A stretch of DNA of 64,000 nt from Hymenolepis diminuta (lineage: Eukaryota > Platyhelminthes > Cestoda > Cyclophyllidea > Hymenolepididae): assembly GCA_900708905.1 (NCBI GenBank), contig CAADRB010000057.1, positions 414,363 to 478,362 on the forward strand, read 5' to 3'. The notes beneath the pieces are model-generated. The model had not been told where the DNA came from. It did not search any database and saw only the letters and a list, made by a program, of their open reading frames with translations. This document shows positions 39,001 through 54,000 of this stretch, piece by piece (the first letter of the stretch is position 1; every line of letters begins with the position of its first letter). A program made the translations under genes and the position numbers.

Positions 39001-42000
39001 ACGGCTAGTACAGATCGATAGTGCAATTCGTTGTTTATTAATTACCAATTTTCTGAGCTCGATGGCCTAATTTACCGACAGCTTCGGCATTCCAATCAGT
39101 CGTTTGTTGATATCTAACAATCCAGAGCGCTCTTTCACATTCTCTATTCGATTAAATATTGTAATATATTCGATCTAATTGCGATGATACTAGTATTGTT
39201 ATCGTATAATTCTTATGAGAATAAGATATTTATTCCGTGTCAACTAAATAATCTAGTTTTTGAGGGATAATTTTTGATATTCTCTCAGAAGAAATGATGT
39301 CCAATAGCTTCAGCTAATTCAAATTGAATGAGGCGCTGTAACTTGTAAAAATTAGCATCTCCTAAGTAACTACTCAGAGCCATGCTTGTAAATTAACGTA
39401 CCTCTTACCTCCTACGTTGGTTTGTGAAACTGTCAGATCTAGTATGTGTACCGGTGGCTCAGTGCTCAATATAGACGCCTGAAAGTAAAGGGTCAGGACA
39501 TCAGTGTTCATCGATGCACAGCCAGTGATGTGAGTAGCCAACCCCACTGATTAAGTCTGGTAGGTAAGAGATGTGTTAGAATGGGAGTTTCTCATAAGAG
39601 CAAAATGTTCTGAACGCATTCCGTAATGTATGTCTAATGAGCTTATAATGGTAATAATTATCAAACCTCTTTAGGAAAGGGTTTTCCAACAGCCACTTTG
39701 GGTTAAGGAGTACATCACTTAGCCTCCCAGGTGAAAACTGGAATTCTGTTAGTTTTCTTTATTAGCCAAACTTAATCAGTGTGGTTGGCCATTACACTCA
39801 CTGGGTATGCATCGATGAGCATTGAACTCATGACTTCTGATCATGCAGACGAGTACGTTAATCACCGGACCTTTATCACTTAATTAGTTTTCGCCTTCGT
39901 TTTTAGCTACCCTTCTAGTTTTAGGTGCATGCGTGTAGACGATTGTGGAAGATAGAGGTGTCAGACTACATTGTCTTTACGAGGTGAAAAGAAATGGGAT
40001 GAATGGTTGGGAATTTACTGCAGAGATGCCTGATGATATTTAAGTACTATCTGTGCCTGCCATGCACTCATCAATGTCAGTTGCAGGCTAGGAGATTTAA
40101 TAGACCACGCCTTGTGAATATAATGCACACACGATTAGGTAGATGCGTTTACAAATGTGAAAATGCTTACAATTAATTAGATTGCTTTGCTTAACTTGAA
40201 AAATTCATCAAAATCGATTGCGTTCAAGATTAGGGAGGATGTTCATTCATTGAGCATGTATTTTATTATGAACGTGGTTAAATGGGATCAATTTTTGGTT
40301 GGTTTAGTGATTTGTCGCGTCATAATTTATTTAATGTTCTTCGTGTCAGGTAGTGTTTATTCAGTTTATCAATTACCTAACTGTTATACTGTAGTAATTC
40401 TTGTTAGTCATGCAATCCATTGACCCCCAATATAACTGTAACTGGAAATTAATGTCTAATTTTTACTTCCCCACTGTATTGACGCGTACGATTTTATTCA
40501 ATTCACATTAAAAACCAACGAGGTCATATCCAGCTACTGCAAATGTGCTAAAATAAGTAACATCGAATGTTTGTTTGAGAGCAATCTTCGCACAAAGGTC
40601 GGGTCAACTGTCATTAATGTAGGTCTTTGCACGGCCTGTACACCACTGGGTAATGAATGACAGTCTGGTTGATCATTCTTGAAATAAGTTAGCTGTAAAT
40701 AATCCATGACCTCAGACTTCAAAACTATCAAATTATTTTGGAGTTCCTGAGATCTGTTTTTTTGTGACATAGATCTTCATAAAATGTATCAGTGGGGAAG
40801 TCTAGACTACTTTTAGATACAGGTGAGCAAATGGCAAATTTGGTTTTGAGCTCAAATATGTGTGATGCCGAGTGACCTAATTGTCAGAAAATGTCTTTAT
40901 TCTTGAAAATGGGTTTATTTTCGGCACATTCTCATGAACGTGGTTATCGACCTTCATAGTTAGACAAGCGGTCAGTAGGCATTGGATACGATGGATTAAA
41001 GGTTGCTTAGCAGTCTAGGTGAGGAATCATGAAATTTGAATTTTGACTCCTGATATTATTACTTTATTTTCAAGAACCCTTGGTTTCCATCTCTTTATCA
41101 TTTATTTTACTTACTGTTAATCGATTCCAGCTACTTTCCCGCAATGAAAAGCTGTAAAATGTTTCGCCTTACTGCGAGCTATAACAATAGTTCCGATGTT
41201 GTAATTTCGTATGAGAGAAAAAAGGACAGTAGGGAGCCAGTTATATCTTTTTTTTGTAGTATTTTAATTCAATTTTCAGATATTAACTATTAGTAGGCGA
41301 AAATTGGTAATCAATTATAACGGAAATTTCGCAGATGTAAGCGAAATCGGCAGAAAGTACGAATAATTGATTGTTCGAGGTTTCCTAATGCCTGTATTAG
41401 CCAAACGCAAATCCCAGCACAGCATAACTAACGGTTAGTAGTCGAAAAGAAACTGAATCCATTGTACGTTCATAGCAATATTAACAGAAAATCGGCCAAA
41501 GGCGGGGTCGACCAATGAGGTCAATATGATTAGCAAAGTTGAATAGGATGCTTGTCTATTAATAGCCTTGCTAATTGATGCATCTACTGATATGTGTTCA
41601 GAAACATAAGCGAAACAGCTTATGTTTCGCTGTTACATTAATCATTCAATCTCTAGATTTCTTGTATCTAGCATTAGGAATTCGTTGAATTTAAGTATCT
41701 CAGCTTTTGGGTGGTTTTGATTATGTATTTTGGAACCAAAAACAAAATCCCAAAACAGCAAACTTTCCACAAGAAAATAATTTTAATTAATTTACCACAT
41801 TTTGCGCACGTTAGTTTTTTTATTTTCCGAGGGCAGCTTGAGAATTATTCGTGGAATACTGCTATTGTAAAAAGAACGGGTACCTTTTTAATTGGTTATT
41901 CATTGCATACACTCATGCGCTTATCAAACGGCCCTTTAGTTTTGCGTTTTATAGGGCATTTGTTTTATTGCGCTTGAGCTTGGGTAACAAAGTATTTAAT

Positions 42001-45000
42001 GGTTTTTGCTTCTATTTAGGACTGGATACAAGCGTTCCAGTGTTGATATAGACGATCCTGATCTTAAAAGAGAGATGGTTGCATCAAAGCGATTACGAAT
42101 CACCCCAACTCTTCAACATGTGAACAAACGGCGAAATAGTATGTTGTTGGATACTTGCTGCTTAAATTGTATAAGTAATACTTTCATTATAACGTTTAAA
42201 ATTGTAGGTTATTCGTCACCGGAGGAAGGAGAGGCTTTGGACGATGACGAATACGAGAGTGATGATAATGAGGAGCAGCCGGACTCTTCAGAAAACCGTC
42301 AGTCAGCTCTATTACCTACTCCTGATCAGTGAGTATACTGTCCTTTTAAATTTTCCCTCTTAATATTGACTTTATATGCAGGCTATGGTCTTTTTGCGTT
42401 TGTCAAAGACTGGACTTCGATAAAAAATGTAGTAAAGATTAGTTGTTTTCAAGGAGAAAAATACTGAATATATGTATTTAGGACTCGAATTCTTGTCTTT
42501 TAACCTTGGTCGCTGTGAGCTCTCTAGATCGGTATGGTTATGTTCTATGCTTTCGAGTTGGGAAAAAGCCTAGTATTTGTGGATCAAGAGCTAAAGTAGC
42601 TTTTACCACGTAGTTCTAATGCATTGTGCTCAAATGTATGCGCATCATTTTAGAATAAAAAGGAAAAAAATGGAGGTTATAATTTGACGCTTGTGCAAAT
42701 GGAAAATGTGCATTTATAAAATATTCTATCGGCAGGAAAGGGTGCTATCCAATTCCAATTGGCTGGCGATCTGTCATTTCCTTCTCAATTTAGGCTTTAT
42801 CAATCTTTTCGAGTTAATTTAAGCATCATGAAATTCTTGTAGCTTGTATTGTATTATCAAATCTATCGATAAACGGATAAATTCCCTGATTTTCAACGAG
42901 TTTTTCGTATGATTCATACAATCTGTGCAAGGTTACACTATTCTGCGACAGTTAGAAACAATCAAGGAAGAATTGCTGAGCCATGGTATAAATTAAGCCA
43001 TGGGGAAAATTGACTTACTTTCTCATGCGTGTCTGATTTAATGTGAATAAAGGATGAGTCGAATTAGATTAAATTGATGGGTGAAAATTACGGGTGAGAG
43101 AAAGCTGTAACAAGTCTAACTGAACGTAAAATCAGTAAAATTGGAAGAAGAGTAACTTACTCTACCTTTTTTTTCTGTGTAATTTGATAGACTTGAATTT
43201 AGTTGTTGTTACCGAATTTGTAATCCTAGTCCGATTTGATATCCTGAATTAGATTTATTTTAAGTTTTCAATGTTGAATTTAATTAAATAATTTGTGGTT
43301 TAGGAGAAATAGCAATGTCTTGTTAAATCGCAAAATTTGCATATTTGTTTAAACGTACTAAACTGCAGGGTCGTTACCATGTGTAATTTTGGAGTGAAGT
43401 TTACCATTAAGGCATTTGGGTGCTGATATTGAGTTCTGGGATTTGCGTCTAGTTTGGGAGGCAAACTAGGTTATAACATTGAAGAAGAAAATTTATTTCC
43501 TCTCGTAAATATAATGGTCTCTAGGACTTGGGTATCTCGACTAAGTTGTTGTCAAGCTTCTAAATTGATTTTAAAAAAATGAATTATTCCGTTTTCATCT
43601 ATTTAAAAGCACCTTAATTGTTGAAAATTACTTTATTTTATCCGCCTTTCTTTAAGAGCTTGGAGTTGAGTTTGATTTTACTGAGCTAAATTCTACTGAA
43701 TCAAGTAAAATGGAACAGAGATGGTAATTTTTTATGTAGTGCACATTTATTGTGAAAAATTTTACAAAAATAAAAAATATGCCTTGGCGTGTATTACGCC
43801 TTCATGTTTTTATAACATGCTAAAAGTTAAAAATGGTTTGACTGGCAGATGAATAATTTCTTCTGTAATTTAATAAATTACATTCAAATGTATCATTAGG
43901 AAGCTGAAATTTTTTTTCTGTATTAAACTTTTATAAGTGTTGGAAGTTGCAAATGAAGTTGGTGAAGTTGAATTCTTCCAACTTTCGCATTAAGAGTAGG
44001 TAATTTCTTAATCTGCAGGCACTTTAAATCCAAATATCTTAATGTTCGTCCTTGAGTATGTTGAAAATGTTTGTACTCATATGCGAAAACCAAGCAATTG
44101 AGTGTTTGAGTCAAGTTTGATTGGAACCTAGTTAATGGCAATTACTAATCGGGAAACTGACAAATAAGTGTATTTTATGATATTGAGTGAAATACTCCTT
44201 TGAAACAAATCGTATGCCTTCTGAGGAACAATTATCATTGGATGTGTAGCGTTATAACAGATTAGTGGCAACTAATTAATAGTGTGAGGAATTCTATTTC
44301 AGTATCGGATTGCCTTTATTCCTGTTTCCAATGATCCATTAAAAAGAGTCCGCATATTTAATAGAATGGTTATGGTAGTCTAATAGCAGTTAATGTCATC
44401 TAAAAAAGACCACTTTTATGATTTATTAAATCCTTATTACGGGGTAGGACTGACGACTAAGACTTATCTCAGAACCGCTTAAATAATATTTTTTCGATAT
44501 GCCTGGAAGTTATAATTCTGAAGAGTCCATTTGATAGGTTCAAGAGGGCGATTACGTTTTGTGTCGTGACAGCTTCGATTAAACAAATACCAACAACTGG
44601 ATAGATAGAAGGATTCTTCTATATTTAAGAAAACTTCCTCAAATGCATCATGAGGAACAGTTTTATTTTTACGAGACTTAACTTGTTCAGACAATACAAT
44701 GCGTCTATGCAGTAACTTTATTCAACCAAATTGGTGAGAAATGGGCTAGTTATATGTGAGAGAATCCTTTTCATCCGCTTTACTCTCGCTTCCTGCTAGA
44801 CATACTGTTGATGATCTTCAAAAGACCTGATTTACCACCGAATTGGAAAGTTTCTGTGGAACTAGCTGAAGATCCCATCTTGTAAGTATTCGGAAATCCA
44901 AAATGTATGAAAGAATTGCACCCACTTTGTCCATTATAAAATACTAAAAGCGTCCCGATTTTCCTTGATAATAGTTATTAACATCGATAAAAAGGGAAAT

Positions 45001-48000
45001 CGAGCAGTAATTGAGCTAATTAATTTGAATCAGATATTGATACTGAATTTCACATTCGATTAGCATCTTCACGTATTTTTTATAGAACATACGGCAATTT
45101 AAAATTCCGAGAATAAAACTAACTACGTAGTTTCTCATGTTTCCACCATTTCTTACCTAGCAACTTCTTATTTTTATTTAGATTTGGATTCGTTGGAAAA
45201 TAATGCTCTTAATTTTTTTAGAAGAGCTAATGTAAAACTGGAGATAATTTAGTTAAAATACCCTTTCATTTTTATACACTGCTTTTTGTGAATTTTTTGA
45301 GTATTTTTGTTCATTTAGAAAAGATTCGCATTAGCATATGTAATGCTTTAAAAGGGATAAGATCTCCGTAGCTTTGCACGTATTCACACAACTTCACGTT
45401 TAATAAGCTTCTGCACAATCAGATTTCCCAGTTCTCTTACTCTTATATTTTTGAGTCATCAGCCACCTAGGAGAACAAGAAAAAACCTACACAAAATCGT
45501 TATCGAGGCAAATCGGTCAAGATGCCAAGGAAGTCTGATTTAACTGGCCTGTCACGGCTAAAACAGCCAGTAATTCCCATCTTTAAAAGTGTAACTCCCT
45601 AAAGGGATTTCGAGCGAAAACCGTAAAGTTCGAGGTTATCAGTTATGTGCGAATGCTTGCAGAAACGAAAGCCATGCTCCTGCGCCGTTGACGACATTAC
45701 AGTTTCTCAGACACATTGATGAGCAAGGACTTCCATTGGTTTAATCTATTACATGTCTTTAAGGTTTATAAAAGACATGGGTGACTGAAGTGACAAATCA
45801 ATTTGTCATCAGTTACAATGGAAGTTTCTTCAAATGATCTTTTTAAAAAAGGCGATAACACGCATTTTCCCCTAGCTGAGGAGTGAAGAAGTTAAAACCT
45901 CGTTTTACCCTTTTCCTAAACTACTTTTCGCAGCTATAGCTATACATTTATTTGTCCGAATTGCATACTGTATACGATCTCTATTCTAAATGGACATATT
46001 TTGCAGTAAAATCTTGAGAATCGAACATTTATGTATTCTTACTTTGCCTAGGAAAGTAGATGCTACCAGTTCTAATTAGTTTGATTGCCTACATCTGGAA
46101 TTGCATAAGCTTGGATGTTTATGCTCTTCTCATCTTCATATCTGTAGAATGGTTAGACAATACGAGCTAAAAGTTACAATTTATAAGAATTTACTGAGGG
46201 CATAGTAATCACTAAGGTGGAATGGAGTAAATTCGCTAAACTGTTGCCTTTCCTACCCGAGCTATAGCATACTTTCAAATCATCGCTTTCTCTTTTTCTT
46301 TTCTTTCAAATGGTATACCTTCAATTGAAATATTCTAATTTTCTTCCTTATATTTTATTTATCAATGCGTTTTTCTCTGCTCTGAATGGAATGATCTTAA
46401 TTTGATCAACAGAAAATATCGTTTCTTTCTTCCCACAGAGCAAGGTTGATTTGAACTATTTAAATAGAGGAATCGATTTCACTTCACAAGATGGCTACTT
46501 TATCCTATTGTTACTTACTTAAAAGAATCCTTCAAAAGTCGTAAACTGGATTTAGTAGAATCCACTTAGCAGAGTGATTATTGTCTATTTTCAATTTGGG
46601 GGTTCTTTAATAAAGAAAGTATATTGAGTGATGATTTTCAGGTCCCTGGAATGTCCTTCTTTGGGAACGACTCAGTTTCTGATTCAACAATTGGAGACAT
46701 TCTTTTCCTCTCGAATCAGGTCTTCCTCGCACCGTGGAAGTCGTCGCGGTATTCAAAAGACACTATCCTTTTCAAAGTATTCACCTGTTCAACCTCCGGT
46801 TTTTGACAGACGCTCTAGGAATCGTCTTCGTGATGCTGACGATTATGGGGCTAGAAGGTGAGTTGTCTTCTGATCTGAGTATTATCACATCAAACGTTGT
46901 GAATTAAGTAGAGATAAATGCTACTGTCTTGACAGCTATTACGTTAATCTCGAAGAAAGGAAATTAACTTTTTCGAAATACTGGAACATAGTTTAAAGAA
47001 TTCTGAATAAGAAATTTTTTTGGTTATCAATCATTTGGAATCGACTTCATTCCTATTTTCCAATTTGCGTTCCCCTGAACTAATTATAATATCCTTTTCG
47101 ATGTGAGAAAGTGTACCAGTAATTTCTCTTTTCTTAAAGATTAGCTGGTGGCGCCTATCTGTTTATAGTAAAATGCGTTTGAATAACATTCATGTGAAAG
47201 GCAATTAATTGTTTAATAAGCATTTGAGTTGAGGAGCATTTTCAATTTTTACTTAAATTATTCCTAGAAAGTGTGGAAGAGAAGTATAGTCAAACAATCC
47301 CATAGAAAACTTTAAATTCTGGACTTAATTATCAATAGTTAAAGATAAAAATGTTTGTTTATAACCAAAACTTTAATTTAAAATTACGGGAAATGGTTTT
47401 TAATAATACTCAATCTCTCTAAACCCCATTCTCTCTCAGAAGCTTTAATTTGTTCATTGGATAGTCCAGCTTATACTATAACTACTACAAGTAGAGCTTT
47501 TATTGAATGCCTTGTTCAGCTTCTGTAAAAATCATCGCTGAAATGCCTATACAGAGAATGCTGTCATTTTAGAAAAGTATTAAATTCTTATTATGGATTG
47601 CGTGCTATCTTAAGTCGAAAAATAAACGAAACTAAATCACTTATTTGAGGTGCGGCTGACACCTGAAATTGTCCAATGTCAATCACTTTTTCATGTGGAT
47701 TGCCAAGTTTTCTTTTCAATATAGCAAAGAGCTTTGAACATTCTGGAACTTGATATTTCGCCTTTCAAAGCATAAAATCAGTGATGGAATATCGGTTTGC
47801 CAAACCTGATGTCACTTAACCGAATGTAAATTAATTCTAGATAAAATGCTGCTTAGTGTCTTCCCACATCCAAGATTAGTTTCAGTAATTTTTTTTGCTA
47901 GATAGCATACTTTGCTCTACATCTTGATTTGGTTTAAAAAATGATATATGGTGTTTTTAATGAGTTTCTTTTTCTTCGAAATCTCAGGTGGTTCTAATTC

Positions 48001-51000
48001 TAGTACAAAAAAAGAAGTAAAGCTGGAACTACTATTGTACCCTTTATATCATTTTCTTCCTTCCCTTCGTCTGAAATTATCTGTGATTCTACAGTTAAAT
48101 TTTTGCCGCTCCGCTGAAGGGAATATAAGCCTTACTTGCTAAACGAAGTTAAGGAACTTTAAAAGGTAAGATGAAGAGGAAGAAAAAACAGCTCGGTTCA
48201 TATGTGTCATTTCGGTTAAACTTAACCAAAAGTTATTCCTGATTTTTCTCAATTTTCTTTAAAAGTAGGCAGCAAAAACGCCAAATGACAAAAATCTATC
48301 GTATTATTCGTTATATAAAAGAAGTGTGTATACTTGCAAATTAGTTGAAAGGCAATTAACGATCCTGAAATCATGTTCGAAGAATTCACAAGCTAAAATG
48401 ATTTAATTTTTGATGTCAAAATTCAATCGCGCTTTCATTGTGTCTAGCATTAGCTATTGAATTTTTATATCGATATTCGAATTTTAATTAAAGTTAACTG
48501 TCGAAACATCATTGATGGTATCTTAAACAATCGTTATCCTCCAATTTGGTCCAACATGTCAGTACTCCTTAAGGCTGTTAGTTCCTGCTTTGTACACTAA
48601 CCCACCCTACCCATGCAATAGTAACTAATTGCGCTGTGACCTTGACGTGATTCATCCAATTAAATTGCACTTGGTACGCATAAGAAGTGTGGGATAGAAT
48701 TCGAAAAGAATCATGTCAAGATTCTCCACATAATTGCATGACAAAAGTTCTGGTTCTTTATCTATGTATTCAAACACATGCTGTAACGCGCTTTTCCCTT
48801 TTGCACGTTCGACGATAAATTTAGCCATTTGATGTACGATTTGTGCGCGTGTGCTGGCGGGCTAACCAATGGGATTGCAATGTAGTTGTGTTCACATACG
48901 TCTTTAGTGTTTTCTCTACTACCACTATCTGCCCCCTTCCCTCTTGATCGATGTTTCGCCTGATTTAATGGGACCCTTGTGAATATGCAGGGTTGTGTAG
49001 TGTTGGGGAAGAATGTTAAGACGTCTGCAAGTCATCTCTTCTGCAACCCGAGATGAGTGGTTAAATCCAAAATTCCAGAGATTGAATGCATAATATCAAT
49101 AGGTTCATTTGTTTTTTTTTGTTAAGTAACAATTTCGTTTTATACCAACTAATAGTTGTGTAGCCATGTGAATACTGCTAGCCTAATCGTTAAGTTTTTT
49201 AATTCCAGATGTGCATTTTCGTTTCCTTTTTGAACATGCTAGAACTAGTTTTGGAGTCTGGTCTTGGGATTACGCTCTCGCTGAGCCACAACACGTGAAG
49301 ATCTAGCTCAGCGGATCTCTCTGGAATAGCCTAGAATCAAGCTTTAGTAAAGATGACTCCGCCTTTGGATTGATATGAAAAGTGACCTTACTCTAAAGCT
49401 TCTTTTGAGTTATCAGGTACCAAGGAGAAATAGAAAGAATGCTTATATAAAGTCATTGCTATCTTTGTTATATTAGAACTGTAATTTGCTGAATATCGTA
49501 GACGATTATTTTACCTTCTCACTCAATGAAAGAAAAATGACTTAAATCGGTATTATGATTGAAAAACTGTTAATAAGCATTAAACATCAAAAATGGTGTT
49601 GCATAAAGCTCCCAACTGTGTGCACATGTTCGCAAAACAGAAGGCAATTCTCTTACACTATCGATGTAATAAATGTTTTTTCAGTCACAACGGTCAACAA
49701 TTCCCGATTGGTTTAAGTCTTATAGAAGTCATGGGCTGTTAAAACTTCACATATTACATTGTTACACACAACCTTGATATCAGTTTAATGCCAATCTCCT
49801 CAAAAAATCTTTTGTAAAGCCAGTAGCATGTATTGTTCCAAGCTGAGAAGGGAAGGAAAAATTTCGAATCCCATATACGGAATATCTTTACCCCTTTCGC
49901 CAACCGTTTCCTCTCAGCTACACCTATTCATAGGCTTCTCCGAACTGAATACTGTGTGATATCTTTATTGATAAATAGGTGTGTATATGACAAGACATTA
50001 CACTTAAAATGTACTGATAGGTTGTTTTGCTATTTTTGGAGTGTATATAGGGAGATATGTGAGAATTTGATTGTTCCGATTGCCTCATTGATTTCTCGGT
50101 AACCCATTTGTGTTGAGTATGTTACTTCTAATCTTCAGTACCCCTCTAGAAGATCTAGTTCTGATGTCATGTTATATCGACCCACTTAATATTCCTAAAC
50201 TACAATTAACTCAAACTCAAAACTAAGAGGACAAGACGGGTGTGATGCCAAGCTATCAGGGGCGATGTGCGCTTCCGTCTTGATAGGGTTGATGAGCGAC
50301 CTTGAGACAACCTTTGGTAACGGATTATCCCGAGACTACTGCTATGACCCTCCGTTTTGCCGTCGTCCTATCAGCCATTTAACATAGTTAATCATATTCG
50401 ATTGATTTTAAATGAATAGCTTGCTTAAGGCATTTGAACTAAAGGACTCCAATTTAGAAAATCCTTTTGAAGTAAGCAAGAACACTGAGGATTTTTTATT
50501 AAGTGGGAATGACCTTCCAATGTATCCAAAACCGATTTGGTTTAAGCTAATTTTGGGGAGAGTTTGTCCTTAAAAAGGGTCACAGTCCCTTCTTAAGTAT
50601 TAAAAATTTGACGGCACTGAAGTAAAATTTTATGTTAAAAAAATTTTAGGCGGATTTTTGATTCTCACCGAAAAAATTCTCCATGTGAAAGTTATAAACG
50701 TAATATTTTGTGATAACATGGCCTATGTTAACTTTTGTAAAAAAACGTCTATTTGATTTTGCTAACCACATGTTTTTAGATTTCATAACTTATCGAGTTT
50801 GGCGCATATAAATTTATATAGTTATACTTATTTAAGCTTCATGTGGAAAATTGGAATTTAATAGATCACTTCAATCAAGGCATCAAGTCTAACTTTGGTT
50901 TAATGGTGAAAACATTGACTTCTTCATGTTCACCTTGTAATGTTTAAATCCCATAATTTGACTCCCATGTTCGTGGATGAGCTTGTATCCACGATATTCA

Positions 51001-54000
51001 GAGCTTGTCGACCAGTAGAAAATAGTGTCCATCTGATCTAATTACCCTAAAGAGGAATTAGGAAATTCAAATAGGATGAGTATTTAAACTATTATTTTTT
51101 AACTAATTCTGAAATCTTTCCTTATTAGTTACTGGCTTAGGCGTATAAATACTAAATAATAAATAATAAACTTCCTAATATCGTCTCTACTTCACCGGAA
51201 CGCTGTGCGACGTTGAGAAGTTTGACTAATGGGATTGTTTACTACACATCATGTAACCTTGTCTGCGCCTATCACGTACACTACGTCGAAAAAGATTGTT
51301 ACTAGTATGACGTCAAACGGGACAAGTGTAATTCCGTTTGGCGTTATTATTTCCCCAAACAGAGCACTTTTAACCACCCCTCCCCTGTTTGATTGCTCTT
51401 TTGCAGGCTTATTAATTATAGGGTAATCAAACCATGGATATGAAATTTCCATTCGTTCTTGGCACTTATTTGACAAATATAGCGATTGCTTTCTTCGCCT
51501 ATCGTGTTCTCATTGTCACTTCATTTAGGTATTGTGTGGGGCTTTTTCTCATGAGAATTTGCACTTTTACTTTATTTTCAGCTCACATTCAAGCTCTAAT
51601 TAGATTTATAATCTGTTCCATTTGAAATGGGAGTAATTTTAATAAATTGTTCTTTTTTCGAAATAATCTGCCACATTACCTTACAGACTTTGTTCCCACT
51701 CGATCAGTGACTTTTTCGAGGGCGCACAAACACATGATAAGTCACCGGGAACTATTTCCGTTATATTCAAGACAGTTTTGCACTTCGAATACTGCTGATC
51801 AGATATGAAATTTTTCAATTTGGTTTCTGTTTCTAAAGTAGGACTTGAATTATACAAGCTTTGCCAATATTCCCATTATGAATAAAAGATATTTTATCAG
51901 TCCAAGGGAGACTACTTATATAGATACAGGTCGTCTTCATGTTATTTGATGTTTGAAGGTCAAAGTACTACCACACCGATAACAGTTTTTGTTTCGAATA
52001 CCTGTCAATTGTTAGGAGCAGCGTGCGCCTGCATATTGATAAAGATGATGGGCAACTTAAAGACCACCTTTATGCAATTTCTCAACCCTGCGGCAAAACA
52101 AAACCTGTGGTTTTGGGGTTTGTTTCCAACGTTCTATTAGATGTATAAGACAAATGTGCCTCTCTCTTCCTAAGGTTAACAAAGCATTACAGGGTTGATT
52201 AGTTCAAATTACAAAAGTTCATTTTCAATAGGTATGAATATCTCTATAAATTTTAACTGAATATTTTTATCTAATGAGTATAATGATTTGGCACCTCAAA
52301 ATGTGTTGTTAAATATTTCCTATTCAACAGCGTCTGATCATTAAATAAAGTTTTTCTTTGGTGTATTCCCTTCTTCCCCCAGCTAGAAATTGACAACATA
52401 TTTAAATCCCACAAATTCTACTCAAAAGTATTCTGTGTATAATCTGACTCTGCTCATACAACTCACCATATATCAATAGCAATGTCAACACCTATAAAAT
52501 CTACTTTTGTGGGTGTTGATGTCTTAAAATTGCCTCTCTTTTCGCTCCATTTATCCATTTATCTCTCTAAACGGACCTTTTTCCTAGGGTGTATTTTGAG
52601 CAGCCTCCCATGTGCTCAATGTCATTTAGAATTTTCGTTTATGTGACAACGCCTCAATACTGTGTTTGCGCATGTGTATTGATATTTAATGCTGTGATTG
52701 CTCCCTGACTGAGTATTTAGTCTGCAGTAGCAGTATTTGATGGTGGCATCGGTGTCAACGTCAAAATGATTGCAATTAATGCATCTCGTCGGCTTTGGCG
52801 GAAACTCAAGTCCTTCATGTAAGTCTGCCCTCTCTCACCCCCTTTATAGATTGCAATGGCAAAAATTGGAATTTATTTCCCCTAACTATCATCACCGTTT
52901 CTTTAATGATGAAAGACGTAACTGTACGTACGTGTACGTGGTCATTGATGGGATACTCATCCGTACACATCTATCGAGTGGAACAACCAACCACTCTAGA
53001 TAGTACGGGTCAGTAAATGAGTGATGCGGTGAAGGTTTTTAAGTGAAGTGGCTTCTACCTTTTCCCCTTGATGAGTGTAAAAGGCTATGATCGATGGACT
53101 GGTTGAAATTATACCTGTGCCAGGTTTGAGATCGCGAATAAGATATCAATCGGTGAAATAACCAACTACATTGTATAATAGCGAGGGCTTTTCCAAGTCG
53201 GATACCTCCTACATTTCCTCATTTAAGGAAAAATTATAAGGATGAAATGGTGAAGTTAAACGTATGTGGGTTTAAAATTTCTGAAGAATACTGAGTGTCT
53301 TTGATCACTTAGTTTTCGTTTAAGTTTATTTTTTTTGTTTTATTTAAGTAACCACTATTATGAGTACCTCTATGTAGTAATGGTCCGATTAGAAAATTGT
53401 TTTCTTGGGGTATGTAATAAGAGAATGGTATTCCAAGACCTGTTCTTGTGATTTGCATTTTTTCGCTAACTGTATGCAATACAAATTTCGAATTTTCTAT
53501 TTTTGAAAAATGCATATCACTCGGTTAGCGGCCATAATTTCCAATCTACTTCCTCGTATTTATTTAAGATTGAGAAAAGGCATCGTGGTTGTAAAACGTA
53601 CATTCTGTCTCCGTTATATTCAATAGATTTGCACTTGCGAGTCTCAATCTTGGGACCACTAACTTTCTAGCGATATGGAGGCTCTTCGAAATTTGACAGA
53701 TTTCTGCTTGTTTCTCATTTAATTGACTTCTGATACACTTTCTTTGAATCCTTACCTGGCAAATCGTATGGTACTATGATACTTTGTTAATAAGCAGTTA
53801 TTTTTCATGTACAATTTGGATTTTCGTTAATTTGAACTTATTTGTTATGTAAATAGTTACATGTAGATATTTCGATTCATATCCGCATTGTTACTAATCG
53901 TTTATATTTTAATATACCTGTACACATTTTACTGATTCAATAAGGTATTAATTCCAGAAAGAGGGATAAGAGAGTTATTTCTTCACTGTTTGGGATTTTC

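Larger units (their letters stand above)
36191..42019. other. Rest of intron 1 of the large gene
   Basis: Apart from three SINE-like copies (37.5, 39.5, 39.8 kb) and the hairpin pair at 41.6 kb, nothing is recognised in this 5.8-kb stretch. Frames such as 37360-37632 overlap the SINE-like repeat and are not taken as genes. Confidence 0.45.

Noticed and set aside
44479..44694. Minus-strand frame with an EESFYLS motif resembling tRNA-splicing endonuclease subunits
   Set aside because: Only one short motif agrees, the frame is of chance length, no continuing exon was found and it lies antisense in an intron.
46624..46806. Alternative frame over exon 5 starting MSDDF
   Set aside because: The RS-rich frame is the one that continues in phase from exon 3/4 and into exon 6.
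49255..49330. tRNA-like stretch (TGGCTCAGCGAG on minus)
   Set aside because: An A-box-like motif without a convincing B box or cloverleaf; not called a tRNA or SINE.
51229..51476. Frames open on both strands
   Set aside because: Mirror-open frames without a family match; probably a slightly GC-richer patch with few stop triplets.
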